DNA of 64,000 nucleotides from Arenibacter sp. ARW7G5Y1 (GTDB lineage: Bacteria; Bacteroidota; Bacteroidia; Flavobacteriales; Flavobacteriaceae). The DNA lies in contig NZ_QJJZ01000016.1 of assembly GCF_003201775.1 (NCBI RefSeq), forward strand, positions 1 to 64,000, in the 5' to 3' direction. Below, piece after piece: positions 27,665 through 37,142 of this stretch. A program made the translations under genes and the position numbers. Under the pieces are notes generated by a model. The model had not been told where the DNA came from. It did no database searches and saw nothing but the letters and a program-made list of their open reading frames with translations. Numbering within the stretch: the first letter of the stretch is position 1; each line of letters begins with the position of its first letter.

Positions 27665-28384
27665 ATGGCACTTAAAGAGATTTCACTTTTTGCAATATTG
27701 TTTATGTTCCTTTTAGGAAGCTGCAAAGACCAGCCGGCTTCCAAGGAAAATAAGCTTCTCCAAAACAGTATTAAAAAAGATAGCATTGCTCCCGAAGTTC
27801 CAAGTGTAGAAGAAAAAGAAGAAGAGGAAGCCTTTGAGCTCACAGAGGATAATGCCATAGAGTTTTTCTTCAATTACAGCAAAACCCTAAAGGAGAATAA
27901 GGTAAAGCTTACCACTAGTCTAGGAAGCATTACAATTCAGTTGTTCAACAACGTCCCCTATCACAAAGCCAACTTTATATACCTTACCAAAATGGGGTAT
28001 TTTAATAATACCTATTTCCATAGGGTGGTTAAAAACTTTATAATACAAGGAGGAAATGCCGACAATGTGGAAACGGCCAAAAAAAGATCAAAGATAGGAC
28101 GGTATCTTTTACCTCCTGATACTAGAAAAGGACACAAACACCATAGGGGAGTTGTATCCATGCCCAGTAGTGAAATTAACAACCCCCATAAGTTGGCATC
28201 ACCCTACGAATTCTTTATTGTAGTTACCAAACCGGGCTCCTATCATTTGGACGGAGGATATACCCCATTTGGACGGGTGATAGACGGTATGGATGTGGTA
28301 GACAAAATAAACAGCCAACCAGTGGACAACGGGGATTGGCCTTCCCAAAACATCTATATTCTAAAAGCGGAAGCTTTTGAATAG
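27665..28384 (+). CDS. cyclophilin-type peptidylprolyl isomerase lipoprotein
   Basis: Catalyses cis-trans isomerisation of proline bonds in the envelope. The 239-residue protein has a lipoprotein signal (lipobox LGSC, Cys20) and a Glu-rich linker (about 25-60). A cyclophilin domain follows (about 75-237), with YFNNTYFHRVVKNFIIQGGN holding the catalytic Phe-His-Arg cluster, and FGRVIDGMDVVDKI near the end. The insertion between (about 140-170, RKGHKHHRGVVSMPS) is typical of bacterial secreted forms. It is transcribed alone, away from the Nudix gene. Confidence 0.92.
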   Translation: MALKEISLFAILFMFLLGSCKDQPASKENKLLQNSIKKDSIAPEVPSVEEKEEEEAFELTEDNAIEFFFNYSKTLKENKVKLTTSLGSITIQLFNNVPYHKANFIYLTKMGYFNNTYFHRVVKNFIIQGGNADNVETAKKRSKIGRYLLPPDTRKGHKHHRGVVSMPSSEINNPHKLASPYEFFIVVTKPGSYHLDGGYTPFGRVIDGMDVVDKINSQPVDNGDWPSQNIYILKAEAFE

Positions 28385-28467
28385 AGGATGGACAATTGGG
28401 AAAAAATAGAAAAAAAAATGGGCCCCTACCCATACCCTACTTTGATCCCCATTGTAAATTAAACCTA

Positions 28468-29082
28468 TCACACCTTGGAATGGCGATATATATTGGGCAA
28501 CGAGATTTTAAATTTAACGGCAAGTAATCGGATTCCTATGACAATCAATATGGTAGCTACATAGGCGTATGCCTCGTCATAGGGCAATTTACGCAAAAGA
28601 AAAAAACCGATGCCCCCTAATATACATGCCGTGGCATATATTTCCTTTCTAAATATTACAGGTATTTCATTGCATAATATATCCCGTATTACCCCTCCAA
28701 AACAAGCTGTTATTGTTCCAAGGGCAATACACATAACAGGAGGCAGGCCCGACTGTAGTCCATGTGAAATACCTACCATGGTGTACAGACCAATACCAAT
28801 GGTATCAAAAAGAAACAGCGACTTTCGTACATACTTCAGCTGATCCCTAAAAATAATTGCAAAAACAACGGTTCCGGCAATTACATAAACGTACGTTGGT
28901 TCCTGCATCCATAATACGGGAGTATTTCCAATCAGCATATCCCTTAACGTACCACCTCCAATAGCTGTGACAAAAGCAATGATAAATACACCAAATAGAT
29001 CCAATTTCTTATCCATGGCCACCATAACCCCCGAAATAGCAAAGGAAATTATTCCTAATATATCAATCACAAAATAAAACAT
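28468..29082 (-). CDS. TRIC-family (UPF0126) cation channel-like protein
   Basis: A 204-residue membrane protein with seven likely membrane helices. Two internal repeats each contain the glycine signature: AIGGGTLRDMLIG (about 39-51) and ACFGGVIRDILCNEIP (about 125-140). This is the bacterial TRIC/YadS group, trimeric channels for monovalent cations. The physiological role in bacteria is not settled. It lies 3 bases downstream of the RDD gene on the same strand, so they are likely co-transcribed. Confidence 0.9.
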   Translation of the reverse strand: MFYFVIDILGIISFAISGVMVAMDKKLDLFGVFIIAFVTAIGGGTLRDMLIGNTPVLWMQEPTYVYVIAGTVVFAIIFRDQLKYVRKSLFLFDTIGIGLYTMVGISHGLQSGLPPVMCIALGTITACFGGVIRDILCNEIPVIFRKEIYATACILGGIGFFLLRKLPYDEAYAYVATILIVIGIRLLAVKFKISLPNIYRHSKV

Positions 29083-29085
29083 AGG

Positions 29086-29811
29086 CTATGGTTTCTGGGT
29101 GTAAAAATTATAATCCTTTAATACGGTATCAATATATGGCACATCATAAAGGTCGGAATTTGAATTTAAAAGACTCTCCACCTTATCGCGTAAGGCCTTC
29201 ATTGTCTTAAAATCATGACTTTTTCTGGCAATTTGGTAGGTCTCCTTTATGAGACGAACATCCTTATCGGTCAATAAAGTAACATTGGTAAACTTAGGGA
29301 CATAGGTTTCCTCTACCTCTTCCAAAATGGTATTGGAAATTTTTACCGAATTTTTTGTACTAATGACCACGGTACCGGCCGCGGCATCCCCCAATCTTTG
29401 TTTTTTATCGGTAAATAAAATGGTCAGCAATCCTACAGACCCAAAGAAAAGCCAAATATCAACCACACGTAGCATCCACCTAACCAATAAATTGGACCAA
29501 TGCACCGGGGATCCATCCAATCTTACCACCCTTATTTTCATGAGCATTTTTCCCACTGTTCTACCATTGAATAGGCTGTGCATTATTAAGCTATAAAACA
29601 TGGCTGGAAGAAAAATAAGGCTCTCCAATCCTATTTGTGTCCAACTATCGTCAAACACATATCCTATGGCCGTTCCAATCACCTGCACAAGCACGGCATA
29701 TAGGTATAGTATAAATCCGTCGATTAAAAAAGCTACGATCCTTTCACCAATACCAACAATTTTATAATCTAGGTTAACATTTTGCGTTGTATTGATTTGA
29801 AGTTTGGACAT
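29086..29811 (-). CDS. RDD family membrane protein
   Basis: A 241-residue protein with an RDD domain: three or four membrane segments (about 18-42, 53-78, 110-132), carrying GERIVAFLIDGFILYLY, the GRTVGKMLMKIRVVRLDG motif and KKQRLGDAAAGTVVI. A soluble helical C-terminal part follows (about 155-241). The frame continues 29 codons upstream, but that part is not RDD-like and would overlap the divergent gene. The ATG at 29811 is preferred. It is divergent from, and 38 bases away from, the SpoIIM-like gene, and belongs to the MoxR/DUF58 neighbourhood by conserved context. Function unknown. Confidence 0.85.
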   Translation of the reverse strand: MSKLQINTTQNVNLDYKIVGIGERIVAFLIDGFILYLYAVLVQVIGTAIGYVFDDSWTQIGLESLIFLPAMFYSLIMHSLFNGRTVGKMLMKIRVVRLDGSPVHWSNLLVRWMLRVVDIWLFFGSVGLLTILFTDKKQRLGDAAAGTVVISTKNSVKISNTILEEVEETYVPKFTNVTLLTDKDVRLIKETYQIARKSHDFKTMKALRDKVESLLNSNSDLYDVPYIDTVLKDYNFYTQKP

Positions 29812-29849
29812 ATTAGTATTATTTTTATTTCTTAAAGGATTATCCCAGT

Positions 29850-30830
29850 ATGCGTGAGGCAGCTTTTGTGAAGCAAAATAAAGAAAAATGGATAGCATTT
29901 GAAAAGGCTATCAACTATAATGCCCACATTAGCCCGGACGAATTTGCCCATGGTTATATTCAACTGACCAACGACCTTGCCTACGCACAGACCTATTACG
30001 CGGAAAGCAAGACTTTATTGTACTTAAATTCCTTGGCATCCCAGGCACATCAAAAAATATATAAAAACAAAAAGGAGAATCGGAATAGAATAGTGGATTT
30101 TTGGAAAACGGAATTCCCGCTTTTCTTTAGGCAATATCACAAAACCTTGGGTATCGCCTTTCTAATTTTTATGATTGCCGCTGCTATAGGTAGTGTATCC
30201 GCAATGAACGACGATACCTTTGTAAGATTGATTTTAGGTGATGCCTATGTTAACGAAACCCTCAACAATATTGCCAATGGAGACCCAACGGCCATATATA
30301 AAGGAGGTAGTGAAATTGGTACTTTTTTAGGGATTACCATTAACAATATAAAAGTAGCCTTTATGGCCTTTTCCTTTGGGGTAATTACCAGTATTGGCAC
30401 CGCCTATATTCTATTCAGCAATGGCGTAATGCTGGGAGCATTCATTACTTTTTTTTACACTCAGGATGTCTTTTACCAAGCAAACAAACAGATTTGGCTA
30501 CATGGAACCATAGAAATTTCCGTCATTATCATTGCTGGGTGTGCCGGATTGATCATGGGCAATAGTATCCTGTTCCCCAAAACATATTCCAGACGCGCTT
30601 CCTTTATGAAGGGTGCCAAGGATGGATTAAAGGTGGTGGTCAGCACCATTCCCTTTTTTATAATTGCCGGATTTATAGAAGGGTTTATTACCCGCTATTC
30701 CAATATGTCCTCTTGGTTGGCGTTTTTAATTATAGGCTGTTCCTTACTCCTGATTCTTTTTTATTATATCATTTATCCCATTTTGTTAAACCAATCTTAT
30801 GCAAGTCAAAAACCAGGAAAAATTTATTGA
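29850..30830 (+). CDS. stage II sporulation protein M (SpoIIM) family membrane protein
   Basis: The 326-residue protein has a soluble helical N-terminal part (about 1-95) and about six membrane segments. The SpoIIM signature region includes FLGITINNIKVAFMAFSFGVITSIGTAYILFSNGVMLGAF (about 150-195) and LHGTIEISVIIIAGCAGL. In sporulating Firmicutes SpoIIM works in a peptidoglycan-remodelling complex. This organism does not look like a spore former, so its role here is in another envelope process. It is the first gene of a six-gene plus-strand operon and overlaps the next by 32 bases. Confidence 0.88.
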   Translation: MREAAFVKQNKEKWIAFEKAINYNAHISPDEFAHGYIQLTNDLAYAQTYYAESKTLLYLNSLASQAHQKIYKNKKENRNRIVDFWKTEFPLFFRQYHKTLGIAFLIFMIAAAIGSVSAMNDDTFVRLILGDAYVNETLNNIANGDPTAIYKGGSEIGTFLGITINNIKVAFMAFSFGVITSIGTAYILFSNGVMLGAFITFFYTQDVFYQANKQIWLHGTIEISVIIIAGCAGLIMGNSILFPKTYSRRASFMKGAKDGLKVVVSTIPFFIIAGFIEGFITRYSNMSSWLAFLIIGCSLLLILFYYIIYPILLNQSYASQKPGKIY

Positions 30831-31749
30831 ACTTAGAGTCGATAGGGACTTTGGGGATATCATCAATGTTTACTTCGAATTCTTCAAGCAAAACCTTAAA
30901 AAATTCACCAATGTTTTCCTAAGCTACAATGGAATTTTCCTAATAGGGCTATTGATCGTTAGCTACTTACTGGTATCCGGAGTAATAGGCCTAATCACCG
31001 ATAACCAAAATACAGTCCTGGATACAATAGGTTCCGGCAGTGAAGCCTATATAATGTATTTTATCTTTGGAGGAGTTTTGTTCTTTATAATTTTTTTAAT
31101 GGTAGCCGTGCTAAATTATAGTCTCAGCACTTCCTATATGATAAAATACGAAGAGCGAAAAGGACAGAATTTTGATAAAACCGACGTTTGGCTAGAAGTA
31201 AAAAATAATTTGGGAAGCATTGTTATTTTTATTTTGATAGTGATACTGCTTTTTTTTGGTCTTATGATCGCCGCCGTAATCTTGACCTTTATTCCCTTGG
31301 CAGGAATGCTTGCACAATACGTAATTCAATATTTCATAATGGCATGGGTCGGCGTATCATTTTTTGTTATGCTAAAAGAAAAAAGAGGAGTTACGGATGC
31401 CCTTGGGGAGGGCTGGAACTTGGTGACCAAGAATTTTTGGAGATCGGTAGGGGTTAATTTTATCCTAGGATTTTTGATCGGTCTTTTGTTTATGGTCGTT
31501 ATTATGATTCCAGGGATTCTTATAGGTATCTATACTTTTCACGTAGTTCAAAATGATGTAGATCTGGGAGCTTCTGTGGTACCCACCATCATTTACACTT
31601 TAGGGACTTGCCTATTCCTTATCATAGGGGTTTATTCACAATGTTTATCACAGTTCGTAAATGGACTCTTGTATTTTTCACTGCACGAAAAAACATATAA
31701 TTTAAATTCAAGAAGCAAAATAGACCAAATAGGCCATCAAGACCAGTGA
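30799..31749 (+). CDS. multi-span membrane protein of the MoxR/DUF58 operon
   Basis: A 316-residue protein with about six hydrophobic segments: near 52-78, 98-122, 147-178, 185-200, 228-258 and 262-285. A short N-terminal soluble part carries RVDRDFGDIINVYFEFFKQNLKKF. It belongs to the glycerophosphodiester-phosphodiesterase-membrane-domain/DUF4013-like class only by general look; I do not assign a family. It overlaps the SpoIIM gene by 32 bases and the next gene by 4 (GTGA), strong evidence for a single transcript. Confidence 0.72.
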   Translation: MQVKNQEKFIELRVDRDFGDIINVYFEFFKQNLKKFTNVFLSYNGIFLIGLLIVSYLLVSGVIGLITDNQNTVLDTIGSGSEAYIMYFIFGGVLFFIIFLMVAVLNYSLSTSYMIKYEERKGQNFDKTDVWLEVKNNLGSIVIFILIVILLFFGLMIAAVILTFIPLAGMLAQYVIQYFIMAWVGVSFFVMLKEKRGVTDALGEGWNLVTKNFWRSVGVNFILGFLIGLLFMVVIMIPGILIGIYTFHVVQNDVDLGASVVPTIIYTLGTCLFLIIGVYSQCLSQFVNGLLYFSLHEKTYNLNSRSKIDQIGHQDQ

Positions 31750-32474
31750 TAAGATTAGTTGCCACCTTTTATTGTTTTTTTATCCTATTCCCCGGTTTGG
31801 CCCAAGGGGAAAAAGATTCGGTACCCTTACCCCAAGATACCAACACTAAATTGGTGTTGCGGACATTGGATGAAAATCTTTCCGAAAAGTATCAGGGAAA
31901 AGAATTCAACTATGACATCAAGGACGGGGATTCACAAAATTTACTGGCCCGCTTTCTCAATTGGGTGATGAACGGACTCAGGAATGTTTTTGGTATTGAC
32001 ATTCCACCAGGGATTACCCAACTGATGGAATATCTAATTTATGGGTTAATGGGAGCTTTGGCCATCTACTTGCTCATACGATTCCTGACGGGAGAAAACG
32101 CTTCGGCAATATTTAGGAAAAAGGAGGCCCCGGCCATAAATCTTAACCTGGCAGAAGAACATATAGAAAGTTTGGATCTGGATGCGCTGATAAGTGATGC
32201 CATACAACAAAAAAATTACAGATTGGCCATTCGCTATCATCATCTAAAGGTATTAAAAACACTGTCCCAACATCAAATCATTGAATGGCATTATGAAAAA
32301 ACAAACCAGGACTACGAAAAGGAAATAAAAGTCCCGGAAACCAAATTGCTATTTAAGGATGTATCCTATCTGTACGACCATATTTGGTACGGGGAACAGG
32401 AAATAGACGAGTTTAAATACAAGGCAGCCCAAATGAAGTTTGTACACCTAAACAATATAAGTACCCATGGATAA
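31746..32474 (+). CDS. DUF4129 domain protein
   Basis: A 242-residue protein with a signal peptide or first helix (about 1-18, ending GLAQG), a periplasmic segment with DTNTKLVLRTLDENLSEKYQGKEFNYD, one membrane span (about 92-112, MEYLIYGLMGALAIYLLIRF), and a cytoplasmic DUF4129-like part (about 130-240, IQQKNYRLAIRYHHLKVLKTLS ending WYGEQEIDEFKYKAAQMKF). The start is a GTG overlapping the previous stop codon. DUF4129 proteins usually accompany MoxR/DUF58, as here. Function unknown; a structural or sensory role is likely. Confidence 0.8.
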   Translation: MIRLVATFYCFFILFPGLAQGEKDSVPLPQDTNTKLVLRTLDENLSEKYQGKEFNYDIKDGDSQNLLARFLNWVMNGLRNVFGIDIPPGITQLMEYLIYGLMGALAIYLLIRFLTGENASAIFRKKEAPAINLNLAEEHIESLDLDALISDAIQQKNYRLAIRYHHLKVLKTLSQHQIIEWHYEKTNQDYEKEIKVPETKLLFKDVSYLYDHIWYGEQEIDEFKYKAAQMKFVHLNNISTHG

Positions 32475-33678
32475 GCGTTCCAAAATAATCCTCGGGTTGT
32501 TTCTTGCGGTACTTATTGGTATTGTGGTAACCGAGGTTGTTCGCCCCAAGCCGGTGAACTGGAGGCCTTCCTATACATCCTCGGACAAAATTCCCTTTGG
32601 ATGTTATGTATTGTACAATGAACTTCCAGGATTATTCCCGGGACAAAAAATACATACTTCCAACCAAAGTTTGTACAATATCTTGGCGAACCGGGATTCC
32701 ACCAGCGCCTCCAGCTATTTATTGATCAATGATTTCTTGGAACTTGACAAACAGGAGGTCAATAAATTACTTCAATACGTACAGGACGGCAATGATACCT
32801 TTATTGCTGCTTCCAATTTCGGGACCTACCTTTCGGATACCCTAAATATTGAAGTTGAAACCCAATACACCATTACGGAGGATACTGTACGGATAAGTCT
32901 TGCCAACAGTACATTTTCCAAACAAAATTACCCCTTAAAACGGGGAGTTTACAATACGCATTTTACTTCGGTAGATACATTGAACTCAACGGCCTTAGGG
33001 TATATTGCCTTTAATTCGGAACAGGGGCATTTACCAACTGCATCCATAAACAAAAACAAGGCACTAAATTTTGTAAGGGTAAAATTCGGCAAGGGCCATT
33101 TTTACCTCAACACTACTCCGCAAACGTTCACAAACTACTATATGCTAAGGGGCAATCAGGAGTATGTGGCACATGCCCTTTCCTATCTTAAGGATATGGA
33201 TATTTTTTGGGATAATTATAAAAAATCCGGAAGAATCGTAATAGATTCCCCTATGCGCTTTGTACTTAACCAAGAACCCTTAAAATGGGCTTATTATCTC
33301 AGTATGATGGGATTATTGATCTTTATAATATTTAAGGCGAAGCGGGAACAACGCATCATTCCAATAATAAAACCTTTGGAAAATTCATCCATTGAATTTG
33401 CCAAAACCGTTGGAGGGCTGTATTATGAGCATAGGGATTATACAGATTTGATCATCAAAAAGATTAATTTTTTCCTGGAATATATTAGAAGTACTTACCA
33501 CCTAAATACCGAAGCTATCAGTGATAAGACTGCTATGGATCTAGCGGGAAGGTCGAATAAACCACTCATAAAAGTCAAGGAGCTTTTAGATTTGATAGTA
33601 CATCTTAAAAACAAGAAACATCACAGTGAACAGGATGTAATTCACCTGAACAAATTATTGAATCAATTTAAAAAATAA
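32467..33678 (+). CDS. DUF4350 domain protein
   Basis: A 403-residue protein with membrane segments near 5-24 and 276-294. Between them is a periplasmic domain (about 30-270) related to glutamine-amidotransferase-like DUF4350, with the typical opening YTSSDKIPFGCYVLYNELPGLFPG. The C-terminal 100 residues are cytoplasmic and helical. It overlaps the DUF4129 gene by 8 bases and precedes the MoxR gene by 3. DUF4350 is a regular member of MoxR operons in Bacteroidota; no activity has been assigned. Confidence 0.8.
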   Translation: MDKRSKIILGLFLAVLIGIVVTEVVRPKPVNWRPSYTSSDKIPFGCYVLYNELPGLFPGQKIHTSNQSLYNILANRDSTSASSYLLINDFLELDKQEVNKLLQYVQDGNDTFIAASNFGTYLSDTLNIEVETQYTITEDTVRISLANSTFSKQNYPLKRGVYNTHFTSVDTLNSTALGYIAFNSEQGHLPTASINKNKALNFVRVKFGKGHFYLNTTPQTFTNYYMLRGNQEYVAHALSYLKDMDIFWDNYKKSGRIVIDSPMRFVLNQEPLKWAYYLSMMGLLIFIIFKAKREQRIIPIIKPLENSSIEFAKTVGGLYYEHRDYTDLIIKKINFFLEYIRSTYHLNTEAISDKTAMDLAGRSNKPLIKVKELLDLIVHLKNKKHHSEQDVIHLNKLLNQFKK

Positions 33679-33681
33679 TAC

Positions 33682-34686
33682 ATGGAAGAAAGTCAGCAAG
33701 GGGAAGACCACCAACCGTTGGAGTTTAAAAATAGGATAGACCTAGGTCAACTACAGACATCGGTGGCGCAGATAAAAACGGAATTGGGAAGAGTCATCAT
33801 TGGGCAACAGGAAATGATAGAACTACTTATTATCTCTATCCTCGCCAATGGACACTCCCTAATTGAAGGGGTTCCCGGAGTAGCCAAAACCGTTACAGCC
33901 AAACTTTTGGCAAAAACTATGAACGTAGACTTCAGTAGGATCCAATTTACGCCGGATCTAATGCCGAGCGACATTCTGGGTACGTCTATCTTTAACGTAA
34001 AGACTTCGGAATTTGAGTTTAAAAAAGGCCCCTTATTTTCCAATATTATTCTTATAGATGAAATAAATAGAGCCCCCGCCAAGACGCAGGCAGCTCTGTT
34101 TGAGGCAATGGCCGAACGCCAAATTACCATGGATGGACTAACTTATGAAATGCGGCCGCCATTTTTGGTATTTGCCACCCAGAATCCTATAGAACAGGAA
34201 GGTACTTACCGACTTCCAGAGGCACAATTAGACCGATTTCTTTTTAAAATCAAAGTGAACTATCCGTCCTTGGAAGAAGAGATAGAGATTCTGGAAAGTA
34301 AACATCGCCAAAAAAACCAGAACTTGGAAAGCATAATAACCTCAGTGCTTAGCGCTGCCCAAATAGCCAGCTACCAAGAGGTTATCAAGGAAATTATAAT
34401 AGAGAACAATTTAATGAAGTACATAGCAGGAATTGTCCATAATACACGTAACAATGCCAATCTATACCTCGGGGCCTCTCCAAGGGCTTCCATTGCTATC
34501 ATGGACGCCTCCAAAGCGCTGGCAGCTATTAACGGGCGAGATTTTGTAACCCCGGATGATATTAAAAAGGTGGCATCCCCAATATTGGGACACCGGGTTA
34601 TATTGACACCAGAAAGGGAAATGGAAGGATTTACCCCGGATAAGGTGATAAAACAAATTTTGGAGACTATTGAAATTCCAAGATAA
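33682..34686 (+). CDS. MoxR family AAA+ ATPase
   Basis: A 334-residue AAA+ ATPase of the MoxR type, thought to act as a chaperone for partner proteins with von Willebrand A-like domains. Walker A is EGVPGVAKT (about 62-70, with Ala instead of Gly before Lys, as usual for MoxR). Walker B is ILIDEINRAPAKTQ (about 123-136). Sensor and lid parts follow, including LYLGASPRASIAIMDASKALA (about 264-285). It is adjacent to the DUF58 gene (next, 48 bases), the classical partner. Cytoplasmic. Confidence 0.93.
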   Translation: MEESQQGEDHQPLEFKNRIDLGQLQTSVAQIKTELGRVIIGQQEMIELLIISILANGHSLIEGVPGVAKTVTAKLLAKTMNVDFSRIQFTPDLMPSDILGTSIFNVKTSEFEFKKGPLFSNIILIDEINRAPAKTQAALFEAMAERQITMDGLTYEMRPPFLVFATQNPIEQEGTYRLPEAQLDRFLFKIKVNYPSLEEEIEILESKHRQKNQNLESIITSVLSAAQIASYQEVIKEIIIENNLMKYIAGIVHNTRNNANLYLGASPRASIAIMDASKALAAINGRDFVTPDDIKKVASPILGHRVILTPEREMEGFTPDKVIKQILETIEIPR

Positions 34687-34734
34687 AAATCAAAGCCTAT
34701 CGGCCCAAAAATTCATCTTAGCTACCTCAAGCAA

Positions 34735-36069
34735 ATGAAAAAAATCCTGAGAAACATCTATCTACAAAAAAGATTCTTTATTGTATTTACTGGTTTGGTC
34801 TTTGGTTTTTTGATCTCCTATATGGTACCGGACATTTTGGGGGCACTAAAATTGTTGTTCTATGTTTTTGTCCTATTTGTTGCGGTCGATATTATTTTGA
34901 TATTCGCCTCCAAAGGCAGAATCAAAGGTATACGTTCGGTTCCTGAAAAACTTTCCAATGGGGATGAAAACGAAATTAAAATAAGCGTGTCCAATTCATA
35001 TTTGTTCCCCGCCGGATTGAAAATTTTGGATGAAGTCCCCCATCAATTTCAAAAGCGCGATTTCGGAATTTACACTACTCTTGGAAAAGGAAAGGAAAAG
35101 GTTTTTAAGTATTATCTGAGACCTACCGAAAGAGGAGTATATTCTTTTGGGAATTTAAATGTCTTTGCCCACTCCCCTATTGGTTTCATTTGTAAAAAGT
35201 ACACTTTTGGCAATGAGCAGCAAGTACCGGTGTACCCCTCCTTTCTACAATTGCGGAAGTACGACCTTATGGCCTTTTCCAATAAACTCTTCGAATACGG
35301 CCTTAAAAAAATTCGCCGTATTGGCCATACCATGGAGTTCGAGCAAATAAAGGACTATGTCCTAGGAGATGATATCCGGAACATCAACTGGAAAGCAACG
35401 GCTAAAAAAGGTGGCTTGATGGTTAATCAGTACCAGGATGAAAAATCACAACCTATTTATTCCATAATAGATAAGGGCAGGGTAATGAAAATGCCTTTTA
35501 ACGGACTTAGCCTACTGGATTATGCAATCAACGCTACATTGGTCATTTCGCACATTGCCCTTAAAAAGCAGGACAAGGCCGGAATGTTTGCCTTTGGTAA
35601 AAAAATTGAAAATAGGGTAGTTGCAGAAAGACGAAGCTCCCAAATGAACCTTATTTTGGAAACACTCTACAATTTGGAAACCAATTTTGAAGAAAGTGAT
35701 TACAGCCGACTATACGCCGATATTAAAAGGCATATCCCCCATAGAAGCCTACTCTTACTCTATACCAATTTTGAGACCTTGGATGCCCTGCAGCGACAAC
35801 TACCCTACCTACAAGCTGTTGCCAGGGAACATTTATTGGTGGTCATTTTCTTTGAAAACACCGAATTGATCAAATTTACGGAAGAAAAAGCCGAGACCAT
35901 TCATCAAATATTTGAGAAAACAGTTGCCGAAAAATTTATTTATGAGAAGAAGCTTATCGTTAACGAATTAAGGAAATACGGAATTCAAACCATTCTAACA
36001 AAACCGGAGCACCTGACCATAAATGCCATTAACAAATATTTGGAAATAAAAGCACGGGGACTTATTTAG
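34735..36069 (+). CDS. DUF58 domain (vWA-like) protein
   Basis: A 444-residue protein with two N-terminal membrane helices (about 13-32, 36-56), an extracytoplasmic beta-rich part (about 60-200), and a C-terminal DUF58/vWA-like domain. The latter carries the hallmark YVLGDDIRNINWKATAKKGGLMVNQY (about 206-231). This is the usual MoxR partner, and the protein closes the operon that starts with SpoIIM. Its 3' end is convergent with the next gene by 13 bases. Likely a membrane complex with MoxR as motor; the substrate or process is unknown. Confidence 0.9.
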   Translation: MKKILRNIYLQKRFFIVFTGLVFGFLISYMVPDILGALKLLFYVFVLFVAVDIILIFASKGRIKGIRSVPEKLSNGDENEIKISVSNSYLFPAGLKILDEVPHQFQKRDFGIYTTLGKGKEKVFKYYLRPTERGVYSFGNLNVFAHSPIGFICKKYTFGNEQQVPVYPSFLQLRKYDLMAFSNKLFEYGLKKIRRIGHTMEFEQIKDYVLGDDIRNINWKATAKKGGLMVNQYQDEKSQPIYSIIDKGRVMKMPFNGLSLLDYAINATLVISHIALKKQDKAGMFAFGKKIENRVVAERRSSQMNLILETLYNLETNFEESDYSRLYADIKRHIPHRSLLLLYTNFETLDALQRQLPYLQAVAREHLLVVIFFENTELIKFTEEKAETIHQIFEKTVAEKFIYEKKLIVNELRKYGIQTILTKPEHLTINAINKYLEIKARGLI

Positions 36070-36082
36070 TATTAAGAATACA

Positions 36083-36487
36083 TCAATTCCTTTGGATATC
36101 CATTTCCCAACTACCAAAATCCATATTTTCTTGGGTTATATGGACCAACATCTCATTTCGCTTTCTATGCTTCCGCTCCGAAAATATATCAATAGTGATT
36201 CCAATGGAAACCCCACCTAATACCGTAGCCGCAAGATCCCTATTATCCCATCCACTATATTTATACTCATCATATGCCTCTTTGGCCAAGCCTGCCAGCA
36301 AACTTGAAGTTACGGAACCGGCAATTCTCCAATAGCGGTTACCTCCCGATAAGCCATCCGCTATATCTGCTCCAATAGCACCACTTAGGGTACCTGCCGT
36401 AAAATGTTTCACCTTATCCTTTTCCAGTTGTGCACACAATGGCATGGAGCACAAAAAAAACATAAACCCAACTATAACATACTTCAT
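36083..36487 (-). CDS. exported YfiM/DUF2279-like protein
   Basis: A 134-residue protein with a signal peptide (about 1-19, ending PLCAQ) and a domain resembling the YfiM/DUF2279 family, with KDKVKHFTAGTLSGAIGADIA (about 22-42) and the glycine-rich ATVLGGVSIGITIDI (about 85-99). The frame runs 24 codons further upstream to 36559 without signal-like content, so the ATG at 36487 is preferred. It might be an outer-membrane or periplasmic protein. Function unknown; recognition of the family is by eye. Confidence 0.6.
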   Translation of the reverse strand: MKYVIVGFMFFLCSMPLCAQLEKDKVKHFTAGTLSGAIGADIADGLSGGNRYWRIAGSVTSSLLAGLAKEAYDEYKYSGWDNRDLAATVLGGVSIGITIDIFSERKHRKRNEMLVHITQENMDFGSWEMDIQRN

Positions 36488-36580
36488 CGGCCACAAAGAT
36501 ACTAATGCCAATACAAAAACTCTTAAATGGGGATTTATAAAAAATATGTATCTTAACAAGAGTTAATCAATATTAAAAAA

Positions 36581-36805
36581 ATGAATTCCAATTATACCCG
36601 CATATTTTCAGGAAATTTTATTTTGGCCCAGACCATATTCAACCAACTCAAGGCCATAGGCATAATACCGGTTATAAAGGATGAATCCGAATCTGGAAGA
36701 TTGGCAGGTTTTGGATCGAGCATCCAAGGGAACCAGGAAATTTTTGTCCATGCCGATGAGTTGGAAAAAGCGCAAAGTATTGTCCAAGAAATTATTGGTG
36801 CTTAA
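36581..36805 (+). CDS. DUF2007 domain protein (putative signal transducing protein)
   Basis: A 74-residue protein made of one DUF2007 (GlnB-like ferredoxin-fold) domain: FSGNFILAQTIFNQLKAIGIIPVIKDE and QEIFVHADELEKAQSIVQEI. Such proteins are called putative signal transducing, without a proven ligand. It is a lone small gene, cytoplasmic, read divergently from the YfiM-like gene. Confidence 0.8.
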   Translation: MNSNYTRIFSGNFILAQTIFNQLKAIGIIPVIKDESESGRLAGFGSSIQGNQEIFVHADELEKAQSIVQEIIGA

Positions 36806-37142
36806 AAGTAGGTGTGGACATGAAATTTATCCCTGAATCATTCTTGACCCTAAGGTTTATACAAATGGCCTAGTCTAAGTTTTTAAAATATCAACTTTGC
36901 CCCCTTTGCTTCACAAACAGTTGATCCCTTGTATAACCTACTGGAATTCACTACTTTTAGATAAAATAAAAAATCACTTTTTCATCTCCCCTGTATAAGA
37001 GCGATCACAGAATTCCCCTTCGCAATTAAACAGTCCTTATTAAAAAAATTGAAACAACCTATCTTCAGACATGGGTTGACGCATTGTAGCACCTTGGAAA
37101 TCCAAATTGGATTTAATAGCATCAACATAAAACTTCAACATC
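36806..37142 (+). other. 337-base gap without a gene
   Basis: I find no reading frame, RNA gene or strong hairpin. A box CAACTTTG at 36892-36899 is one base off the TANNTTTG consensus and could belong to a promoter of the TPR gene, but it lies more than 240 bases before that start. Confidence 0.4.

Noticed and set aside
29850-30830. SpoIIM as evidence for sporulation
   Set aside because: No other sporulation gene is present, and SpoIIM relatives are common in non-sporulating Bacteroidota next to MoxR.
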